Origin: Oehlia diaphana
Taxonomy: Eukaryota; Glomeromycota; Glomeromycetes; Glomerales; Glomeraceae
DNA length: 11,230 nucleotides
Direction of reading: 5' to 3'
NCBI GenBank assembly: GCA_003833135.1
Contig: QZLH01000095.1
Coordinates: 161,129 to 172,358, forward strand
Shown in pieces: positions 6,447 to 11,230 of this stretch. Positions within the stretch are counted from its first letter, which is position 1. Each line of letters starts with the position of its first letter. Both the position numbers and the translations under genes were made by a program. The notes under the pieces were generated by a model. That model was not told the origin of the DNA and made no database searches. It saw only the letters and a list, made by a program, of their open reading frames with translations.

Positions 6447-7902
6447 CTAAACTAACTTTAGTAATAAAGACAAAATTTCTGTTAAAACCTCCTTGTTATC
6501 CTTATTATCATCTTTGTTCTTTGAGATATTTTTTGTCTTCTTCTGAACTTTGGGTTTCTTCGACTGGTTATTATTCTTTGTAGCTTTGGTCGAGGATTAT
6601 TGTTTATCCTTCTTCTTAGGCTGATTACTATCTGAAACTTTACCTGTTTTACCAGATTTCTTCATGTTCAGGGTATTTTTAGCCTTCGGTTTATTTTGTG
6701 CTTTCTTCAAGTTAGGGATGGAGTGTCAACACCATTTCAACTCTTTACCTTCTGGTAAGAAAACTTGTGGTGTATCAAAGGCTCTAAGTGTAGTCTCCCA
6801 ATTCTCGAAATAACCTACAAGTTTCCTTCTTCCTTTACTTGTTTGAATTATTTTAAATGAGCTAGCGCCACACTTCGTTAAAAATTCAATTAGTTTACGG
6901 TCTGTCCACAAGGTATCTATTGTCATATCCTCCGGAATGTCATGAATAACAGCTTGGAATTTCTTTCATTATTTTCTTTCTTGGAGAGTCCAACTTGCGG
7001 GAAACCATCTTACGGGTATACCTCTCAGATCGGTCATCCAGAATTTGTTAAACTGGGGAAGGGAAAATGAGGATAGTGCTATCGTGACTCTAAGAGTCTG
7101 ATACTTGTGTTGACGTTTAAATGAACACTTGATAGTATTTCCCCATAATTTTAACTCTGCTAATATTTTCTGCAGGTCCTAGGTATACAGGATATCATAA
7201 ATTATTATGTCTCAGATTCGCTCTTGCTCCTCTCCAATAGCTTCGTATCTGGTCAGTATATGATTAGTCTCATTGTCAGGTGATTTCTTCCCCTTTTGTT
7301 GGGATTTATTGACTGATGTTTGTGCATCAGGTTTTGCCGTTGTTGATTGGTTCTTGGTTTGTTTATCATCTGAAACACGTGCTTTTGATTTTTGTTTTTT
7401 CTTCTGGGAGATTTCAGGTGTCACAGTTTGATCAACAGGGGCCATTTCCTTATCAGGTAGTACTGGAGGCTTATCAGATGCTGTGTTTGGTATTTGTTTA
7501 CCTGTTTCTACGATCATTTGATCTGAATCGCCAGTATCAATCTCATCTTCAGATGACTCATCTATATCACCAAATGTAGCATAGAAGTGGTGCATAAAAC
7601 TATCCCACGATGAGGACGACACATAGAAAGCCATAGAAAAATAATAGTAAAAGGGTGGTAGGTTGAATATTCGTAGCTTGAGCTTGACTGGTGAAGTTTG
7701 CAGGGTCAGCGGACTCGCCAAACATCACTGTCAATAACTGGGCTTTATTCACAGGAACTGGAGGGTTTTTTTCAAAGAGAGTCTTTAAGAAACTGGAATG
7801 TATAAAAGACTCTAGGTTGTTTGAAATATTTTGTAAAAATATTGTATGTTGCTCAGCAATAAACTCTAAAGTTTGTTCAGTAGCTATTCTACTCTTATCC
7901 AT
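6447..7902 (-). pseudogene. decayed ORF of a repeated family, possibly LINE ORF1-like nucleic-acid-binding protein
   Basis: ATG at 7902 opens MDKSRIATEQTLEFIAEQ..., continuing NPPVPVNKAQLLTVMFGESA. One frameshift between about 7690 and 7625 moves to a frame that runs without further indel to TAG 6447-6449. This gives a protein of about 480 residues. It has an acidic segment (DIDESSEDEIDTGDSD), a Lys/Gln-rich linker, then DLQKILAELKLWGNTIKCSF and KYQTLRVTIALSSF, FNKFWMTDLRGIPVRWFPAS, FQAVIHDIPEDMTIDTLW, FKIIQTSKGRRKLVGYFENW and a basic tail (KKAQNKPKAK, KKPKVQKKTKNISKNK). The beta-alpha-beta patterning suggests two degenerate RRM-like folds. Six premature in-frame stops are at 7212-7214, 7179-7181, 6969-6971, 6966-6968, 6726-6728 and 6597-6599. 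I recall similar repeated proteins in Rhizophagus; the LINE ORF1 assignment is inference. It ends only 27 bases after the hAT-like element's duplication. Confidence 0.68.
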
Positions 7903-8163
7903 ATTATTTTTATTGTATTTAGTAATAAAATTAAATAAAGGAGTATTTTTTATAAAATATTATTACGCAGAAATTTTCGTAAAAAATAATTTTCAGGAAA
8001 GAGTTTTTTTTTTCCTTTTTACAGACATTTCGTAAAGAAAGAGGGGCTAATTTTCAAGTCACATAAATGTCAGGTGGTTAGTTAGACTGTAGGATTAGCC
8101 ATAGCATAGACGTCATGTATCACAGGCAAAGTCCTGAACATTTGTATTTATATTAATAAAAAA
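7903..8163. other. AT-rich gap, possible 5' region of the decayed ORF
   Basis: No coding signal was found. It contains TTTTACAGACATTTCGT at 8017-8033, an exact 17-base match to 4742-4758. The remainder is A/T runs followed by unremarkable mixed sequence. Confidence 0.45.
8017..8033. repeat. 17-bp direct repeat shared with 4742-4758
   Basis: TTTTACAGACATTTCGT occurs identically at both places, each time after a T-rich tract. The flanks differ. A 17-base exact match including mixed-composition bases is unlikely by chance in 11 kb, so both probably come from one dispersed repeat family. Confidence 0.55.
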
Positions 8164-8234
8164 TTTTTCTTGGCAAGAAAAACTGTGACAAATTTGTCAC
8201 AATCAAACTGACATAACCTAATATTTTTCTTGCC
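8164..8234. mobile_element. small nested-palindrome element
   Basis: GGCAAGAAAAA (8172-8182) pairs perfectly with TTTTTCTTGCC (8224-8234). Inside lies a perfect 18-base palindrome TGTGACAAATTTGTCACA (8184-8201). The left arm itself also folds back: TTTTTCTTG (8164-8172) pairs with CAAGAAAAA (8174-8182). Nested inverted repeats of this kind are typical of very short MITE-like elements or their remnants. No clear target duplication was found. Confidence 0.6.
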
Positions 8235-8260
8235 AGAATGTCATATCATCTTATATATAT

Positions 8261-8276
8261 TAACAAACTTTTGAAT
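8261..8276 (+). promoter_or_regulatory. 16-bp motif shared with 10285-10300
   Basis: TAACAAACTTTTGAAT here and TAACGAACTTTTGAAT at 10285-10300 agree in 15 of 16 bases. Both sit on the plus strand a few dozen bases before a coding segment (48 bases to the 8324 fragment, 33 to the ATG at 10334). A shared 5'-leader or promoter element, or an old duplication, is possible; function is inferred only from position. Confidence 0.3.
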
Positions 8277-8323
8277 ATTTTTTCATTTTTCTTAATTTTA
8301 TTTTTTTATAGTACTATTATTAA

Positions 8324-8491
8324 AGTATTGTCGAATTTGGACTTTATGATAATGATTTTTATATTACATTGTTTAGTACAAAGAACCTTCTTACATATAC
8401 CAAGTATTATAATGTTCTGCAAAAAAATCCTATAATAATTTATAAAGATGCAGTTATCAAGTTGATCTTTCTTATATCACAAGCTTTTTAG
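8324..8491 (+). pseudogene. 3' fragment of an unidentified gene, overlapping a convergent ORF
   Basis: After TAA 8321-8323 a 55-codon frame reads SIVEFGLYDNDFYITLFSTK, then NLLTYTKYYNVLQKN and IIIYKDAVIKLIFLISQAF, to TAG 8489-8491. The composition (D/N/Y/K balanced with hydrophobics) is far more protein-like than the other open frame here at 8238-8435. There is no in-frame ATG. TTTTTTATAG ending at 8311, or TTAAAG ending at 8325, could be 3' splice sites, but no matching donor lies nearby. It is therefore a fragment or a last exon whose start is lost. Its end overlaps the end of the minus-strand ORF (8477-9049) by 15 bases, tail to tail. The family is not recognised. Confidence 0.45.
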
Positions 8492-9049
8492 ATTAGCATA
8501 TGTAGCTTTCACAAACTCTTTTACTTGACGTTTAAGTTCCACATCAGGTATCATCTCACCAATATCTTCCATAATCATAAACTTTTTTTCCGGATGGTAA
8601 AGAAAGTTTGCAAGGCCTTCCATTTCATTAATTCCTAAGACATACATTTCTTTTGTAAATTCGCACCATTCAAACAGAATGCCACAGCTATCTAAAAACA
8701 AAATAGTCATTCCATAATTATCTACAAATAATGGATTAATATTAGTGATGCCATATGCATCACTGGAATATTTCTTATTTTTCTGATCGATTATCCATTT
8801 ATATTTAAGTTGGGATTCATGGAATTTGACAGCATCAACCAATTCTGACAAGCTTTGCAATTTTTGCATGGCAACATTACTTCTTTTGTTTGAATTATTG
8901 TTTGAGTCTTGATTGGAAGATCTGTTCTGAACTGGCATAAGGAAATCCAGGCATTCGTCTCTACACAATTCCTGAATTTTCACAGTTCTTTCTTTAAAAT
9001 CATGTCTCCATTTTCTTAAGGAAAAAGGTATTAGTCGTTCATTTGTCAT
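8477..9049 (-). CDS. conserved-type hypothetical protein, 190 aa (3' part of a larger gene)
   Basis: This is the longest uninterrupted reading frame in the window. It starts MTNERLIPFSLRKWRHDFKE and includes RTVKIQELCRDECLDFLMPV, an S/N-rich stretch (SSNQDSNNNSNKRSN), an amphipathic helix (MQKLQSLSELVDAVKFHESQ) and then YKWIIDQKNKKYSSDAYGIT. A hydrophobic core follows (NYGMTILFLDSCGILFEWCE, EMYVLGINEMEGLANFLYHP). A helical tail ends LKRQVKEFVKATYANLKSL. No signal peptide, membrane segment or catalytic motif is evident. I recall similar proteins only as unnamed Rhizophagus family members. The ATG is probably not the ancestral start: a protein-like frame runs into it from upstream and overlaps it by the four bases ATGA. 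Function unknown. Confidence 0.7.
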   Translation of the reverse strand: MTNERLIPFSLRKWRHDFKERTVKIQELCRDECLDFLMPVQNRSSNQDSNNNSNKRSNVAMQKLQSLSELVDAVKFHESQLKYKWIIDQKNKKYSSDAYGITNINPLFVDNYGMTILFLDSCGILFEWCEFTKEMYVLGINEMEGLANFLYHPEKKFMIMEDIGEMIPDVELKRQVKEFVKATYANLKSL

Positions 9050-9369
9050 AATGAAGCTATTCCTTTTTTTGTCTCTTTGTGAGCTAAAACTGACACACCA
9101 AATGCAATGCTAATAATCTTCTCCTGGTCTACTTTTTAAGAAGCATTGATTGCTGTTGGATGTCTATTGCAACTTATCATTATAATTATCCATCGACAAA
9201 GTTGTTTGAGATGTCAAAAAAGAAATTTCTCCTGTCTCAGGTATGTGAATTCCTTTTTGGAAGGGGATGGTTGATCGTGTAAAGGTTCTTTAGGAGAGGA
9301 TAGTTGACATTTACACTTACAGTCATTGGTTGGGGATAATTGGTGCTGAGGAAAATTTGTTTGTTTTTC

Positions 9370-9446
9370 CTGAAGTGCATTAAAGAACAGGCATCAACAT
9401 CATGTTATGCATAAAAGGAAGCAGAAGCCAAACCTTTGAAACTTAC
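9370..9446 (-). other. 77-bp spliceosomal intron
   Basis: Read on the minus strand, the intron begins GTAAGT (9446-9441) and ends CACTTCAG (last base 9370). Removing it joins ...SFAIQ and EKQTNF... in phase 0. Reading through instead gives an early stop (FKGLASASFYA then TAA). Its length and donor resemble the 89-bp intron at 3041-3129. Confidence 0.7.
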
Positions 9447-9588
9447 TTGTATAGCAAAAGAAATTGTTCGTAAATTTCCTTTGCGACTTTGTTCGTTTGC
9501 GTCATTTTTTTGATAATTTTCCAGATCTATGAAAAATACTTTAAGGAATTCCTTTTTCATAATAATGCTCTATTTTAATGTTATCCAT

Positions 9589-10284
9589 TTTAATGTTTAC
9601 TATTAAAAATATCAATAAAAAAATTTAATGTTAAAATTTTTTCACTGAATGATCTTATGGTTACACAAAATATAACAAAATTTTTCAGAGCTTGCAAACT
9701 AATTCTATTAATTCCATTTTTTTGTGTAGATTTTTGAGGGCCTTACTAGAATCATAGAATGCAAACAACATAATTTTTTGGCGTAAGGTTAATGTTATTA
9801 TCCATTGATTTATTTTCTAACACTACACATAGGTATAACTGATGAATGTTTTTGTTTTATTTAGAATATTGATGATTGGGACAATGAAGCTAGATAGGAC
9901 CCCAAAATATACATAAAAAAGTCATATTGTGTACAACCAGCCAAAAAAAAATGAAAATCTTTCCTTTTTTAGATAATTCCTGGCGAAAAGATATTGCCTT
10001 TTTTGGTCACTTGCCAAATTTATCATAATTCCGGCCCTAAAAGAATGCATACAGCTATTAGTAAAAATTTTTTGGCTGTCTCTGACCTTTCAATATATAT
10101 TTCAGGATCCTAACTGGATCATGAAGTGGGATAATATGTATTAGTAGTGTAGGCAAGCAAAAAACTGGTGTGGTCTGCAGACATTAGTATAGAAACACCA
10201 TTTTACACCAAATCTTGTAATTTATTTTTTAAATCAATAAATCAGTAATTCTGATGAGGATATTACCTCACTTTTTATCTATAC
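9589..10284. other. AT-rich gap with two possible exon relics
   Basis: No intact gene was found. Two short protein-like stretches each follow a splice-acceptor-like sequence. TTTTATTTAG (to 9864) is followed by NIDDWDNEAR, a stop, then DPKIYIKKSYCVQPAKKK (to 9954). ATATTTCAG (to 10105) is followed by DPNWIMKWDNMY and stops at 10142. They share a D/W-rich style and may be exon remnants of one gene, but both are too short to assign. Also present are a GTCTGCAGAC palindrome (10173-10182) and TGGTGT/ACACCA inverted words (10166-10171; 10195-10200 and 10205-10210). Confidence 0.35.
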
Positions 10285-10300
10285 TAACGAACTTTTGAAT
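10285..10300 (+). promoter_or_regulatory. 16-bp motif upstream of the coiled-coil gene
   Basis: TAACGAACTTTTGAAT matches TAACAAACTTTTGAAT at 8261-8276 in 15 of 16 positions. It lies 33 bases before the ATG at 10334, a plausible 5'-leader position. No TATA box can be fixed with confidence in this AT-rich sequence. Confidence 0.3.
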
Positions 10301-10333
10301 TATTCTATCTCATATAAAAAATTATCATCAAAC

Positions 10334-11155
10334 ATGCAATCCACTGGTTCATTGAGAGAATTAAATGCCAAGCTCCTAGCTGAGATTGCTGAACTTAGGA
10401 AGTAGTTTTCTGAGATTAAGATCGAGAATAATGAGCTTAAGGATTAGAAGGAATTTTGCTGACATTGAGGCTGAGAGAGCTGAACCTAAGGCCAGGATTA
10501 CCAAGCTTCTAAAACAGGGTGTAGAAGAGAATAAGAGGCATGATGCTGAGAATGCCAAGCTCAAGGCCAGAATCATAAAGTTAGAGAAAAATAAGACAGT
10601 TACCACTAAACTCAAGTCTGAAAATGCTGAGTTTAGGGATAGAATCACGAAAGTGGAACAGATACAGATGTAAAATGATAATGTTACCAAGGTTAATGTT
10701 ACCAAGGTTACCAATTCTTCTAATAACAGTAACAACAGTTCATCTAATTTCAATTTTGTTGCAGAAGATTGCAGAAAATCATTGGCGGATGAGAAAATGG
10801 ATGGTTCCTTTTATGAAAAGGTTTGCTTTAACAAAGAAGAACAGATGCCAGAGGTATCACCTGAAACAGTTTATGAAGCAAATGTTATTGTACTAGAGAT
10901 AACAGTACCTGCCAATCCTTTACTTTGCGAAGATGATAGAAAGACTGATGAATTCTTAGACTTGGTGCAAAAGAAAAGTGTTAGTGATAGAATAAGACAA
11001 CGCAATAAGGAGAAGAAATTCAGCATGAGTCAGTTAATCAGGATGTCACCTCTGAACCTGCGTACGTAGCAGAAACAGATAGTGATGATGACAACTCAGA
11101 TGATCAGAGCATTTTGAAAAAATCAGAAACATATAGGCCAATTCTTGGAATTTAA
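10334..11155 (+). pseudogene. coiled-coil, Glu/Lys-rich protein gene, broken
   Basis: ATG 10334 opens MQSTGSLRELNAKLLAEIAE; TAG 10403-10405 and TAG 10445-10447 interrupt this frame. A frameshift near 10453 then leads to FADIEAERAEPKARITKLLK, ENKRHDAENAKLKARIIKLE and LKSENAEFRDRITKVEQ, a long heptad-patterned coiled coil with A-x-L-K-A-R repeats. After in-frame TAA 10671-10673 the same frame continues through TKVNVTKVTNSSNNSNNSSS, ADEKMDGSFYEKVCFNKEEQ and FLDLVQKKSVSDRIRQRNKE. A shift near 11022 restores the C-terminus: HESVNQDVTSEPAYVAETDS, DDDNSDDQ, SETYRPILGI, TAA 11153-11155. The ancestral protein was about 270 residues. I recall a large family of such coiled-coil proteins with the 'K.VSD.IRQRN.EKK' motif in Rhizophagus; its function is unknown to me. 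The minus-strand open frame over this region is a shadow. Confidence 0.72.
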
Positions 11156-11230
11156 TTTTTTTACACAAAAATAATTTATTAAAGCAAATATAAATTATTA
11201 TTTATATAAGAATAATAATTTTATACTAAA
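11156..11230. other. AT-rich 3' flank of the coiled-coil gene
   Basis: Only A/T-rich sequence follows the final TAA. AATAAT/ATTAAA-like words could act as polyadenylation signals, but they are expected by chance at this base composition. Confidence 0.3.

Larger units (their letters stand above)
8477..9588 (-). pseudogene. full-length spliced gene model, 5' half broken
   Basis: Upstream of the intact 190-codon ORF the same gene continues. Exon 1 (9560-9447, 38 codons) reads MKKEFLKVFFIDLENYQKND...SFAIQ. A possible older start, ATG at 9588 (MDNIKIEHYYEKGIP), is one frame off. A 77-bp intron (9446-9370) joins CAA|GAA in phase. Exon 2 reads EKQTNFPQHQLSPTNDCKCK, LSSPKEPLHDQPSPSKK (to 9253). It then shifts frame to GIHIPETGEISFLTSQTTLS, MDNYNDKLQ and TAG 9164-9166. 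It shifts again near 9140 to KVDQEKIISIAFGVSVLAHK and ETKKGIASL, ending TGA 9046-9048 where the ATGA overlap leads into the 190-codon ORF. The intact ancestor would be about 330 residues with a low-complexity, Cys/Lys-containing middle. Three or four lesions in the 5' half versus none in 570 bases of the 3' half is uneven. Confidence 0.7.

Noticed and set aside
7316..7579. Plus-strand open frame over the linker of the decayed ORF
   Set aside because: It lies opposite the minus-strand frame that has continuous protein-like texture over 1.2 kb; its own sequence has no coherent pattern.
7691..8035. Plus-strand 114-codon open frame
   Set aside because: Half of it is opposite the well-supported start of the minus-strand ORF (7902) and the rest is A/T runs giving F/L/K-rich sequence.
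8238..8435. Plus-strand hydrophobic open frame, possible membrane peptide
   Set aside because: The hydrophobicity comes from T-rich DNA; the neighbouring frame (8324-8491) has far better protein composition over the same bases.
9240..9260. Second intron in the gene at 8477-9588 to explain the frame change near 9251
   Set aside because: No GT donor exists at the position where the frames switch (SPSKK to GIHIPE); a one-base deletion explains it better.
10376..10753. Minus-strand L/S/V-rich open frame
   Set aside because: It is the reverse of the Glu/Lys-rich coiled coil, which typically yields Leu/Ser-rich shadows.
1..11230. tRNA, rRNA or other structured RNA genes
   Set aside because: No cloverleaf, conserved rRNA core or box motifs could be recognised by reading; this was not a computed search.

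Overview
The window looks like a piece of an AT-rich fungal nuclear genome, most likely an arbuscular mycorrhizal fungus (Glomeromycotina, Rhizophagus irregularis or a close relative). The signs are a very low GC content by eye, short GTAAGT...CAG introns of 77-89 bp, a Crinkler-type effector gene with a kinase tail, an asparagine/serine-rich coiled-coil gene, and many small inverted-repeat elements. The lineage rests on protein style and remembered family resemblance, not on a search.

Layout. 1-600 has no gene but contains a block of AGACTG/CAGTCT palindromes. 611-2365 holds gene relics: a possible RNase H fragment (+), an internally repetitive gene (-), a weak relic (-) and a two-part broken gene (+). 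2733-4639 (+) is a pseudogene of a CRN/Crinkler effector: CRN header, an intron exactly at the header/body junction, a restriction-endonuclease-like segment, a low-complexity linker, and a kinase domain whose catalytic loop is missing. It is interrupted by a small inverted-repeat element at about 3339-3631. After a short relic at 4785-4962 comes a 1,359-bp non-autonomous hAT-like transposon (5054-6412). It has 8-bp target duplications and inverted ends, and a core of about 14 self-complementary 70-bp units. 6447-7902 (-) is a long decayed transposon-type ORF carrying six premature in-frame stops but essentially one frameshift. 8172-8234 is a small hairpin element. 8324-8491 (+) is a coding fragment that overlaps, tail to tail, the best-preserved ORF of the window (190 codons, 8477-9049, -). 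That ORF is the 3' part of a longer spliced gene reaching 9560 or 9588. 10334-11155 (+) is a broken coiled-coil gene.

The genes form no pathway. The window reads as accessory, repeat-rich sequence in which effector-like and lineage-specific family genes have been copied and are decaying beside transposons. The 8477-9049 ORF is the only long uninterrupted one. The most informative features are the hAT-like element with its palindromic satellite core, the intron placed at the CRN module boundary, the clean loss of the kinase catalytic loop, and premature stops that could mostly be explained by C-to-T (or G-to-A) changes.
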